Assembly: GCF_003054195.1 (NCBI RefSeq)
Contig: NZ_QBKP01000001.1
Span: 496,001 to 560,000 of the forward strand
Direction: 5' to 3'
Source of the DNA: Gemmobacter caeni
Lineage (GTDB): Bacteria; Pseudomonadota; Alphaproteobacteria; Rhodobacterales; Rhodobacteraceae
DNA length: 64,000 nucleotides
The notes beneath the pieces are model-generated. The model searched no databases. It had not been told where the DNA came from and saw only the letters and a list, made by a program, of their open reading frames with translations. Of the stretch, positions 55,742-63,281 are shown piece after piece (positions within the stretch are counted from its first letter, which is position 1; every line of letters starts with the position of its first letter). Made by a program: the position numbers and the translations under genes.

Positions 55742-56312
55742 GACAGCAGCGCATCGCTGGCCTGCCGGGCCAAAGCTGGCCGCTGCCGCGCTGGGATCGG
55801 CGCTGATCTTTCCGGTGCAGGCACTGCCGGTAATCGGTGGCGCGCTGCTGGCGCTGGCGGCGCTGCATCTGGTGCTGGGGTGGGGCTTCACCCGCGAGGC
55901 AGCGGGGCGGCTGTGGATGCTCTGGCCGTTTCTGCTGGTGCTGACGCTCTGGCATCTGTGGACGGGCGAAATTCGCGCAGGCGCGGTCATTGCGGGCCGC
56001 ATGGTCTTTGCCGTGGCGCTGGCCAATCTGGTGACGATGACCACCCGGCTGGATGCGATGCTGGCGGCGGTCGAGCGGGTTCTGACCCCCTTCGCGCGCT
56101 TCGGGCTGAACCCCCGCGTGCTGGCGCTGGCGGTCGCGCTGGTCATCCGCTTCACGCCGGTTCTGCTGGACAAGGCCGGGCAATTGCGGCAGGCATGGCG
56201 CGCGCGCAGTCCGAAACGCGCCGGGGTGGCCATCGTGCTGCCGCTGGTGCTGACCGCGCTGGATGACGCTGATCATGTGGCCGAGGCCCTGCGCGCGCGG
56301 GGCGGGCTTTGA
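55716..56312 (+). CDS. bioN: Biotin transporter transmembrane protein BioN (ECF T component)
   Basis: BioN couples ATP hydrolysis by BioM to the substrate-binding BioY. The 198-residue membrane protein has N-terminal helices (LAAAALGSALIFPVQALPVI, GALLALAALHLVLGWGF), a central helix WMLWPFLLVLTLWHLWTG and the coupling-helix region TPFARFGLNPRVLALAVALV. The Ala-Arg-Gly type end AEALRARGGL is the characteristic motif of T components. GGGGGA precedes its ATG inside bioM, so translation is coupled. Confidence 0.93.
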   Translation: MLTLTSAHETAAHRWPAGPKLAAAALGSALIFPVQALPVIGGALLALAALHLVLGWGFTREAAGRLWMLWPFLLVLTLWHLWTGEIRAGAVIAGRMVFAVALANLVTMTTRLDAMLAAVERVLTPFARFGLNPRVLALAVALVIRFTPVLLDKAGQLRQAWRARSPKRAGVAIVLPLVLTALDDADHVAEALRARGGL

Positions 56313-56325
56313 GGAGATCCCCCCG

Positions 56326-56868
56326 ATGGAACGCAACCTGACCCATATCGCGCTTTTCGCTGCTCTTATCGCTGTTCTGGGCCTCGTGCCCAAGATCGAC
56401 CTCGCCTCGGGCGTGCCGATCACCGCGCAATCGCTGGGCATCATGCTCTGCGGCACGGTGCTGGGCGCGAAACGCGGCACGCTGGCGGTGCTGCTGTTCC
56501 TTGGCCTCACCGCGCTGGGTCTGCCGCTTCTGGCGGGCGGGCGTGGCGGGCTTGGCGTCTTTGTCTCGCCCACTGCCGGTTATCTGGTGGGCTTCCCGCT
56601 GGCAGCCTTTGTTGCCGGTCTGGTGGTCGAGAAATGGCGCGCGCCTGTGGGCATCGCCGCTTTCGGCGGCGCCTTCCTGGGGGGTCTGGTTGTACTGCAT
56701 GCCTGCGGCATTGCCGGTATGGCCGTGGTTCTGGGCAAGACCTTGCCCGAGGCCGCCGGTCTGGCCCTGCCCTTCTTTGCCGGTGACCTGCTGAAGGCCG
56801 TCATCGCCGGGGCGATCACGCAAGGCCTCGCACGGGTGCGCCCGCAGGCCCTGCTGTCACGCGGCTGA
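56326..56868 (+). CDS. bioY: Biotin-binding transport protein BioY (ECF S component)
   Basis: BioY binds biotin with high affinity in the membrane. The 180-residue protein has six predicted helices and the conserved features of the family: VPKIDLASGVPITAQSLGIM, GAKRGTLAVLLFLGLTALGL, PLLAGGRGGLGVFVSPTAGY and LVGFPLAAFVAGLV. LALPFFAGDLLKAVIAGAIT closes the sequence. GAGGAG precedes the ATG, 13 bases after bioN. With BioM and BioN it forms the complete tripartite transporter. Confidence 0.96.
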   Translation: MERNLTHIALFAALIAVLGLVPKIDLASGVPITAQSLGIMLCGTVLGAKRGTLAVLLFLGLTALGLPLLAGGRGGLGVFVSPTAGYLVGFPLAAFVAGLVVEKWRAPVGIAAFGGAFLGGLVVLHACGIAGMAVVLGKTLPEAAGLALPFFAGDLLKAVIAGAITQGLARVRPQALLSRG

Positions 56869-56876
56869 ACCATCTG

Positions 56877-56943
56877 CCAAGGGGGCGGCCTGCCCCCTTG
56901 GCTGCGGCCATTCACCCCCGGGAATATTTCCGCAAGGTAGAAG
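56877..56943 (+). repeat. 3'-end module after bioY
   Basis: A ten-bp perfect stem CCAAGGGGGC/GCCCCCTTGG (56877-56901) starts eight bases after the bioY stop. GCGGCCATTCACCCCCGGGA and ATATTTCCGCAAGGTAGAAG follow. Read in the sense direction it has the same order of parts as the module behind the mutase gene, including the GCGGCCA..TTCACCCCC stretch. Confidence 0.6.
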
Positions 56944-56953
56944 CCCATCCGGC

Positions 56954-57007
56954 TCTTTATCTTGGTCCAAATATCTCGGGGAAGGCCGCAGGCCGGGGCG
57001 GAGCCCC
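56954..57007 (-). repeat. 3'-end module after the thiolase gene
   Basis: In the minus direction, just after the thiolase stop, GGGGC/GCCCC forms a short hairpin. GGCCTGCGGCC, then TTCCCCGAGATATTTGGACC and AAGATAAAGA follow. It faces the bioY module in the short convergent gap, so each gene has its own copy in sense orientation. Confidence 0.55.
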
Positions 57008-57014
57008 CTCAGAC

Positions 57015-58100
57015 TCAGATCTGCAGAACCAGCGCCGAGCCGATACCCCCGGCCGCCGCGATGGCGGCAAGGCCGGAGCCATGTTGCAGCCCGTGAAACA
57101 GCCGGGCAACCAGAATGGCCCCCGAGGCCCCGATGGGGTGCCCTCGCGCCAGCGCCCCACCGCCCGGATTGACGCGTTTCTCTGGCAGGGCACAGGCGTC
57201 CATGCAGGCAAGGGCCTGCACGGCGTAGGCCTCCATCAGTTCAATCTGTTCCAGCGCATCGGGGGCAAGGCCGGTGCGGTCCAGCACCCGGCGGATGGCG
57301 GCGACCGGGGCAAGGCCCGGCTCTTCCGGTGCGGCACCCAGCGTCGCACAGGCGCGGATGCGCAGGCAGCGACGTGCCTTTGCCGCGATATCCGGCGCTA
57401 CGACCAGCGCGAAAGCTGCGCCGTCGGCCTCCACCGCCGTGGTTGCGGCATTGACGCTGCCCGCCAGACGTGGTGCGCGGGCCGCCAGCGCCGTGGTCAG
57501 CGCGCGGGTGAAACCATCCCTGTCCCGCCCCGCGACCGGCACGATTTCCGGCTGCGCGCTGGCGCGGGCAAGGGCATGGCTGCGCACCGCCCAGGCCTGC
57601 TGGCGCGCGGCAGAAATCCCCAGCCGGTCGGCCAGTGCGGCGGCGGCATCGGTCATGTCCGGATCACGGTCGGGCCATGGGGTGAAAGGCGGGCGGTCAT
57701 AAGGTTGCGGCGTCTGACCGGGCGCCTGTGCCAGCCGCAGGGGGCGGCGCGAATAGCTTTCCACCCCGCCCGCCAGCACCACCCTTGCCTGCCCGGACGC
57801 CACCAGCGCCGCCGCAATGCCAATGGCATCCAGCCCGCCCGCACACTGGCGGTCGACGCTCAGCCCCGCGACACGCTCTGGCAAACCCGCGGCCAGCGCC
57901 GCCAGCCGCGCCGGATTGCCGCCCGCCCCCAGCGCGTTCGACAGGATCAGCTCGTCCACCTGATCCAGCGCGATGCCTGCATCCTTCAGAACGGCGGCAA
58001 TGACGGGCGCGGCCAGTTCGTGCAGGGCAAGACCGGCGAAGGCGCCGCCACGCGGCATCACCGGGCTGCGGCGGGCGGCGATCAGGCGGGGTTCAGTCAT
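57015..58100 (-). CDS. Thiolase-family protein lacking the second active-site cysteine
   Basis: Thiolases cleave or form 3-ketoacyl-CoA bonds. The 361-residue protein keeps the nucleophile Cys86 in SVDRQCAGGLDAIG and the histidine (about residue 321) in NPGGGALARGHPIGASGA. The C-terminal block that normally reads LCxGGGxG is here LAAIAAAGGIGSAL, so the proton-transfer cysteine is alanine (about residue 348). It is also short for the family (usually about 390). It may therefore be impaired or do related chemistry. It overlaps the acyl-CoA ligase gene by eight bases, so the two probably act together. Confidence 0.82.
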   Translation of the reverse strand: MTEPRLIAARRSPVMPRGGAFAGLALHELAAPVIAAVLKDAGIALDQVDELILSNALGAGGNPARLAALAAGLPERVAGLSVDRQCAGGLDAIGIAAALVASGQARVVLAGGVESYSRRPLRLAQAPGQTPQPYDRPPFTPWPDRDPDMTDAAAALADRLGISAARQQAWAVRSHALARASAQPEIVPVAGRDRDGFTRALTTALAARAPRLAGSVNAATTAVEADGAAFALVVAPDIAAKARRCLRIRACATLGAAPEEPGLAPVAAIRRVLDRTGLAPDALEQIELMEAYAVQALACMDACALPEKRVNPGGGALARGHPIGASGAILVARLFHGLQHGSGLAAIAAAGGIGSALVLQI

Positions 58101-59247
58101 CGGGCAGATCCCACGCCAGCGCTGCGAGGTCAGTCTTGCCCGAGGGCAACTCGGGCCAACTGTCGCGCCAGATCACGCGGCGCGGCGCGGCCAGCGGGCC
58201 GAAAGCGGCGCGCAAGGCCTGAAGGATTGCAGGCTCTGCCGCCCGGTCTCCGACCACAACCGCCACCAGAACCTGCCCGCGCAAACCATCGGCCACCGGC
58301 AGAACAGCGGCGCGCGTCACGCCGGGCAGGCCCAGCAGCGCCAGTTCGATTTCCTCGGGGAACACGCTCTGATCGGCAATCTTCACCCGCCGCCCGGCCC
58401 TGCCACGCAGAAACAGCGCGCCATCGCGCAACTCGGCAAATTCATCCAGATGCAGCCAGCCGTCACGCCATTCGGCCCCGGCCCCGCCTCCGGCATAGCC
58501 CTCGGCCAGATAGGGCGATCTGACGGACAAGCCATCGGTGTCACAGCGCAATTCAACACCGGGATAGGGTCGTCCCACGCTGTCGGGCGGGGTCGTTTCA
58601 TCCGCCATGGCGATGAAGCTCGCCTCCGCCGCGCCGTAAAACTCGGTTACCCGCGCCGGACCCAAAGCGGCCAACACCGCCCGCAGCCCCGGATCGAGCT
58701 TCGATCCGCCGACGACGATATGGCGCAGATCGGGCAGCGCGCCGCCCGCCTCGGTCAGCAGGCGCAGTTGCGCAGGCGTCGCGTAAAGCAGCGACACGCG
58801 CCGCGCTGCCAGCGCCGCGCGCTGCCGGTCGGGGCGCAGACCGTCCAGCAGATGCAGCTCCGCCCCAAGATGCAGCGCCTCCACCGCGCCATAAAGCGCC
58901 AGCGAATGCACCAGCCGCCCCAATACGGCGACCCGCGTGCCCGGCCCGATGCCGAACAGCCGGGCATTCACCGCGAAACTGGCGATCCAGGATGCCTGCG
59001 TGCGGCGGATGCGTTTCGGCGTGCCCGAGGTGCCGCCGGTCAGGGTTTCAAACACCGGGACCCTGCCCGGTTCGGGCGTCGGAGCCTCCGTCGCCCCGAT
59101 GCGGAACGCCGGATGCCCGATGGCGGACTGCAAGGCGGCAAGTGCCGGGCGATCCGGCAGAACCGGAGCCCCTGGCAGCGCCCGGTCGCACACCGCGCCG
59201 CGCGCATCCACCGCCCGCGCTGCCGGATGCCAGCGAAAGCTTTCCAC
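58093..59247 (-). CDS. AMP-binding acyl-CoA ligase-like protein (short N-terminus)
   Basis: This adenylate-forming enzyme probably activates a carboxylic acid to its CoA thioester. The 384-residue protein has the P-loop TGGTSGTPKRI (about 70-80), TEFYGAAEAS (about 201-210), the motif WLHLDEFAELRDGALFLRGR and the C-terminal catalytic lysine in LPSGKTDLAAL (about residue 371). Only about 70 residues precede the P-loop; typical ligases have 150 or more, so part of the acyl-binding domain is missing. The start is a GTG with a weak ribosome site, so the N-terminus is uncertain. It overlaps the thiolase gene. Confidence 0.8.
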   Translation of the reverse strand: MESFRWHPAARAVDARGAVCDRALPGAPVLPDRPALAALQSAIGHPAFRIGATEAPTPEPGRVPVFETLTGGTSGTPKRIRRTQASWIASFAVNARLFGIGPGTRVAVLGRLVHSLALYGAVEALHLGAELHLLDGLRPDRQRAALAARRVSLLYATPAQLRLLTEAGGALPDLRHIVVGGSKLDPGLRAVLAALGPARVTEFYGAAEASFIAMADETTPPDSVGRPYPGVELRCDTDGLSVRSPYLAEGYAGGGAGAEWRDGWLHLDEFAELRDGALFLRGRAGRRVKIADQSVFPEEIELALLGLPGVTRAAVLPVADGLRGQVLVAVVVGDRAAEPAILQALRAAFGPLAAPRRVIWRDSWPELPSGKTDLAALAWDLPDD

Positions 59248-59252
59248 CCTGC

Positions 59253-59693
59253 CTAGCCCGCCCGCAGCAGCGACACCACGCGGCGCAGCGCCAGAAGGTA
59301 GCCTTCCGTCCCGCAGCCCGCGATCACCCCGTCTGCCCGCAGCGAGACATAGGAGTGATGGCGAAAGCTCTCGCGCTTGTGGACGTTCGAGATATGCACC
59401 TCGATCACCGGCCCGTTGAAGGCGTTCAGCGCATCCAGAATGGCGACCGAAGTATGCGTATAAGCAGCCGGGTTGATGACGATGGCCGAGGCGGCGTCGC
59501 GCGCGGCGTGGATCATCTCGACGATCGCGCCCTCGTGGTTCGATTGCGCGAAATGCAGCCCCACGCCCAGCTCGGCGGCCAGCGCGGCGCAGCGCGTCTC
59601 GACATCGGCGAGGGTTTCATGGCCGTAAACCTCGGGCTGGCGCTTGCCCAGCAGGTTGAGGTTCGGCCCGTTGAGGATATGGATCGGTTTCAT
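59253..59693 (-). CDS. aroQ: Type II 3-dehydroquinate dehydratase
   Basis: AroQ dehydrates 3-dehydroquinate to 3-dehydroshikimate in the shikimate pathway. The 146-residue length fits the type II family, which forms dodecamers. Catalytic motifs are [19 protein letters not shown] (with the active-site Tyr and Arg), [12 protein letters not shown] (Asn and His region) and [18 protein letters not shown]. The ATG at 59693 gives [11 protein letters not shown], the usual start. The acyl-CoA ligase gene begins only a few bases after its stop on the same strand. Confidence 0.96.
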   Translation of the reverse strand: MKPIHILNGPNLNLLGKRQPEVYGHETLADVETRCAALAAELGVGLHFAQSNHEGAIVEMIHAARDAASAIVINPAAYTHTSVAILDALNAFNGPVIEVHISNVHKRESFRHHSYVSLRADGVIAGCGTEGYLLALRRVVSLLRAG

Positions 59694-59803
59694 GTCTGCC
59701 CGTTGCACTGGATCGCAGGCAGGATAGCAATGCCCGCCCCCCCTGGCCAGATGGCTTGCCCCGCGCAGGCAGGCATGGCAAGCGATGGAAAACGGGAGGG
59801 CGG

Positions 59804-60688
59804 ATGAAGCTGCTACTGATCCATACCGGCGGCACCATCGGCATGGCGCCGGGGCCGGACGGGCTGCACCCCGCACCGGGGCTGGTCGAGGCGGCGCTGG
59901 CCGCGCGGCTGCCGAAGGGCACCGATCTGGTGGCCGAGGTCTTTGCCCCCCTGCGCGACAGCGCCGATGTCGGCCCGGCGGAATGGAACCGCATCCTGAC
60001 GCTGATGGCGGATCATCCGGGCCGGGCGGTCCTGCTGACCCATGGCACCGATACGCTGGCCTTTACCGGCGCGGCGCTGGATCAGGCGCTGGCCGGGTCG
60101 GGGCGGCGGCTGGTGATCTGCGGCGCCATGGTGCCGCTGGGCATGGGAGGCGATGCCGAGGCCAATCTGGACCTTGCGGTGATCGCGCTGGCCGAACAAG
60201 GCGCCGGGGTGTTTCTCGCGCTTGGCGGCGCGCTGCTGCCCGCAGGCGGTCTTGCCAAGACCGACAGCCACGCGCCGGATGCCTTCACCGCCCTGCCCCA
60301 GCCCGCGCCCGTTCCGCGTGCGCCACATCCGGCGCCGTTTGACGAAAACAAGCGCCTTGCCATCCTCAGCCTGTCGCCCGGCATGCCTGCCACGATGCTG
60401 GAGGCGGCGCTGGAGGTACTGGATGCCGCTGTGCTGCGGGTCTTTGGTGCCGGAACCATGATGTCCGACCCCGCAATTGTGGCAGCACTGGCCCGTGCCA
60501 CGGCGCGCGGCTGCCGTATCCGCGCGGTCAGCCAGTGCCTGCGCGGCGGGCTGGAACCGGGGGCCTATGCCGCCGGAGCCGCGCTCTGGTCCGCCGGGGT
60601 GGAAAACGGCGGTCTGGAAACGGCCGAGGCCGCCCTGGCGCGGCTGTGGCTGGATCTTTCGGACCGCGCCCCGCGCACGATCGCGTGA
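59804..60688 (+). CDS. Asparaginase family protein
   Basis: The 294-residue protein belongs to the L-asparaginase/glutaminase fold. The N-terminal motif is [18 protein letters not shown] with the nucleophilic threonine; the second motif is [19 protein letters not shown] with the Thr-Asp pair. [20 protein letters not shown] and [20 protein letters not shown] follow. It is shorter than E. coli AnsA/AnsB (about 330-350) and has no signal peptide, so it is cytoplasmic. GGGAGG precedes the ATG. The real substrate (Asn or another amide) is not certain. It diverges from aroQ. Confidence 0.88.
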   Translation: MKLLLIHTGGTIGMAPGPDGLHPAPGLVEAALAARLPKGTDLVAEVFAPLRDSADVGPAEWNRILTLMADHPGRAVLLTHGTDTLAFTGAALDQALAGSGRRLVICGAMVPLGMGGDAEANLDLAVIALAEQGAGVFLALGGALLPAGGLAKTDSHAPDAFTALPQPAPVPRAPHPAPFDENKRLAILSLSPGMPATMLEAALEVLDAAVLRVFGAGTMMSDPAIVAALARATARGCRIRAVSQCLRGGLEPGAYAAGAALWSAGVENGGLETAEAALARLWLDLSDRAPRTIA

Positions 60689-60748
60689 AGGGTGTAACTT
60701 TCGCCCTCTCCTGACCGTAGAATAGAAAAAGCGACAGGAGGCACCGCG

Positions 60749-61657
60749 ATGGCGCAACGCTACAATTCCGGGCTCGGCTGGGCCGATGTCACCCCGAAGG
60801 CCGGCTGGCTGAACCGCAGGCAGCTGATGATGACCATGGGCGCGGCGCTGGCGGCCAGCCCCGCACTGGCCGCGACCGGCCCCTATTCCACCGACGAGGC
60901 GCCAAACAGCCTTGAGGACATCACGGGATACAACAATTTTTACGAATTCGGCTTCGACAAGACCGACCCGGCCGCCCATGCGGGCAAGCTGACCACCTCC
61001 CCCTGGGCGGTGGAGGTTGACGGGCTGGTGGATCGCCCCGGCAGCTACGACCTTGGCGATCTGCTGAAGGGCCTGCCGGTCGAGGAACGCATCTACCGCT
61101 TCCGCTGTGTCGAGGCGTGGTCGATGATCATCCCGTGGAACGGCGTGCAGCTTTCGCATGTGCTGGATCGTGTCGGCGTGCAACCCGGCGCGAAATTCGT
61201 GCAGTTCACCTCGCTGGCCCGGCCCGAGGAAATGCCGGGGGTCAAGGCCGGTCTGCTGGACTGGCCCTACCGCGAGGGGCTGCGTATGGACGAGGCGATG
61301 CACCCGCTGACCCTGCTGGCGACCGGGATCTATGGCGAGCCGATGCCGAACCAGAACGGCGCGCCGATCCGGCTGGTGGTGCCGTGGAAATACGGCTTCA
61401 AATCCGCGAAATCGCTGGTGAAGATCACACTGACCGACAGAATGCCTTACACGACCTGGAACGCGCTTCAGCCGAAGGAATACGGCTTCTATGCCAATGT
61501 GAACCCGGAGGTGGATCACCCGCGCTGGTCGCAGGCGTCCGAGCGCCGCATCGGTGCGGGCCTGTTCGCGTCTAGGGTCGATACGCAAAAGTTCAATGGT
61601 TACGGGGATCTGGTGGCCGATCTTTACAAGGGGCAGGATCTGGCGAGGGATTACTGA
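60749..61657 (+). CDS. msrP: Protein-methionine-sulfoxide reductase catalytic subunit MsrP
   Basis: MsrP reduces oxidised methionines in periplasmic proteins using a molybdopterin cofactor. The 302-residue precursor has a twin-arginine signal ([20 protein letters not shown], arginines 23-24). The molybdenum ligand Cys120 lies in [18 protein letters not shown], and [20 protein letters not shown] is conserved in the sulfite-oxidase fold. Its TGA overlaps the msrQ ATG (TGATG), so the two subunits are co-translated. The 60 bp upstream has GGAGG near the start. Confidence 0.96.
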   Translation: MAQRYNSGLGWADVTPKAGWLNRRQLMMTMGAALAASPALAATGPYSTDEAPNSLEDITGYNNFYEFGFDKTDPAAHAGKLTTSPWAVEVDGLVDRPGSYDLGDLLKGLPVEERIYRFRCVEAWSMIIPWNGVQLSHVLDRVGVQPGAKFVQFTSLARPEEMPGVKAGLLDWPYREGLRMDEAMHPLTLLATGIYGEPMPNQNGAPIRLVVPWKYGFKSAKSLVKITLTDRMPYTTWNALQPKEYGFYANVNPEVDHPRWSQASERRIGAGLFASRVDTQKFNGYGDLVADLYKGQDLARDY

Positions 61658-62271
61658 TGCTGCGCGATACGATCCACCGCGCCTTGCGGCCGGTGCGCCC
61701 CTGGATGGTCTACACCCTGGGGGCGCTGCCCGCGTTGCTGCTGGTCGTTGATGTATTCACCGGAAATCTGGGCGTCGATCCGGTCAAGACCATCGAGCAC
61801 CGCGTCGGCGAGGTTGCGCTGCAACTGATCGTGGCAGGGCTGTGCATCACACCGCTGCGCCGATTTGCCGGGCTGAACCTCATCCGATTCCGGCGCCAGA
61901 TTGGCGTGCTGGCCTTCGTGTACGCGGCACTGCATCTGCTGGTCTGGATCACGCTGGACCTGCAATTCCGCTGGTCGGAAATAGGCGCAGATCTGGTGAA
62001 GCGGCCCTATATCATCGTCGGCTTTGCGGCTTTCCTGATGCTGCTGCCACTGGCCGTCACCTCGAACAATGCCGCGATCCGCCGGATGGGCGCCGCCGCC
62101 TGGCAGCGTCTGCACTGGCTGACCTACCCCGCCGCCATGTTGGCGGGGCTGCATTTCATCATGCTGGTCAAGGCCTGGCCCGCCGAGCCGCTGATCTATA
62201 TGGGCGCCATCCTCGCCCTGCTGGGTTTGCGCCTGATCCCGCGCGCCGCCCCGCGCCGGGTGCCTGCATAA
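61657..62271 (+). CDS. msrQ: Haem-binding membrane subunit MsrQ
   Basis: MsrQ passes electrons from the quinone pool or a flavin reductase to MsrP. The 204-residue protein has about six transmembrane helices of the ferric-reductase type: PWMVYTLGALPALLLVVDVF, QIGVLAFVYAALHLLVWITL, KRPYIIVGFAAFLMLLPLAV, WLTYPAAMLAGLHFIMLV. The histidines in AALHLLVW, LHWLTYP and GLHFIM are candidate haem ligands. NAAIRRMGAAAWQRLHWLTY is the family hallmark. Confidence 0.94.
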   Translation: MLRDTIHRALRPVRPWMVYTLGALPALLLVVDVFTGNLGVDPVKTIEHRVGEVALQLIVAGLCITPLRRFAGLNLIRFRRQIGVLAFVYAALHLLVWITLDLQFRWSEIGADLVKRPYIIVGFAAFLMLLPLAVTSNNAAIRRMGAAAWQRLHWLTYPAAMLAGLHFIMLVKAWPAEPLIYMGAILALLGLRLIPRAAPRRVPA

Positions 62272-62301
62272 AAAAACGCCCGGGCCGCAAGGGACCGGGC
62301 G
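62270..62301 (-). terminator. Intrinsic terminator of metF
   Basis: In the minus direction CGCCCGG pairs with CCGGGCG around an 11-base loop and is followed by TTTTTTT. It begins 22 bases after the metF stop and reaches into the msrQ stop codon, so the two convergent transcripts end back to back. Confidence 0.85.
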
Positions 62302-62323
62302 CAGGTTTGCCGGAAAGGGCCTG

Positions 62324-63190
62324 TCAGGCCACCTTTTCCAGCGCCACCTCGGGAGAGATCCCCAGCGCGTGACAGACATCACGCGTGAGATGCGGACGGT
62401 TCAGGGTGTAGAAGTGCAGGTCTTCCACCCCTTCCGAAATCAGTTCGTCGCACAGTTCGGTGCACAGCGCGACCGACAGCAACTCCTCGCGGCCATCGCG
62501 TTTTGCGGTGGCATAGGCATCATCGAGCCACTGCGGCACCTGTGCCCCGCAGCGCGACGCGAATTTCTTGACGCCCGCGAAATTCTCGATCGGCAGGATG
62601 CCCGGGATGATCGGGGCGGTGATGCCCTCCTTTGCGCAAAGATCGCGGAAGCGCAGGAAGGTTTCGGCCTCGAAGAAGAACTGGGTGATGGCCGAGGTTG
62701 CACCGGCATCCAGCTTGCGTTTCAGCCAGCGCACATCGGCCAGCGTATCGGCGGCATCGGGGTGCGGTTCGGGGTAGGCGCCGACGCGCAGGGTGAATTT
62801 GCCGGTGGCGGCCAGCGCCTCGATCAGTTCCACGCTGTTGGCAAAGCCTTCAGGATGCGGGGTGAAGCGGGTCGCGCCCTTCGGCGCATCGCCGCGCAGC
62901 GCCACGATTTCACGCACACCGGCGTCAGCATAGGCCGCCGCGATTTCCAGCGTCTCGGCCTTGGTCGCCTCCACACAGGTCAGATGCGCCGCGACGTTCA
63001 GGCCATAGTTGCGCCCGATGGTGGTGACCGCCTCATGCGTCAGCTTGCGGGTGGTGCCGCCCGCGCCGTAGGTGACCGAGGCAAATGTCGGACGCAGCGG
63101 CGCCAGCATCTGCACGGTTTCCCACAGTTTGAACGACGCATCCAGCGTCTGGGGCGGGAAGAACTCGAACGAGATGCGCGGGGTCGTCAT
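62324..63190 (-). CDS. metF: Methylenetetrahydrofolate reductase
   Basis: MetF reduces 5,10-methylene- to 5-methyl-tetrahydrofolate with NAD(P)H and FAD, supplying the methyl group for methionine. The 288-residue TIM barrel has ISFEFFPPQT at the start, FASVTYGAGGTTRKLTHEAV, HLTCVEATKAETLEIAAAYA, VALRGDAPKG and ITQFFFEAETFLRFRD. I chose the ATG at 63190 (MTTPRISFEFFPP), preceded by GGAG; longer in-frame starts would run into the divergent regulator gene. A MetR-type site is present in the shared promoter region. Confidence 0.96.
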   Translation of the reverse strand: MTTPRISFEFFPPQTLDASFKLWETVQMLAPLRPTFASVTYGAGGTTRKLTHEAVTTIGRNYGLNVAAHLTCVEATKAETLEIAAAYADAGVREIVALRGDAPKGATRFTPHPEGFANSVELIEALAATGKFTLRVGAYPEPHPDAADTLADVRWLKRKLDAGATSAITQFFFEAETFLRFRDLCAKEGITAPIIPGILPIENFAGVKKFASRCGAQVPQWLDDAYATAKRDGREELLSVALCTELCDELISEGVEDLHFYTLNRPHLTRDVCHALGISPEVALEKVA

Positions 63191-63238
63191 GATCTGCTCC
63201 GTGTTTGCGGTGTGTCCCTTGTGCCGGAAAGCGGCCTG

Positions 63239-63251
63239 TGAGACAAATTCA
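63239..63251. promoter_or_regulatory. Candidate MetR site between metF and metR
   Basis: TGAG-ACAAA-TTCA matches the TGAA-N5-TTCA pattern of MetR sites in seven of eight fixed positions. It lies in the 91-bp gap between the two divergent genes, 49 bases before metF and 31 bases before the regulator. A wider TGAGA...TCTCA inverted repeat covers it. Confidence 0.5.
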
Positions 63252-63281
63252 TAATTCTCAAGATCAACATGAGGCCGCTTC

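Noticed and set aside
63191-63281. SAM or cobalamin riboswitch in front of metF
   Set aside because: The gap is only 91 bp, shared by two divergent promoters, and no conserved riboswitch core is visible.
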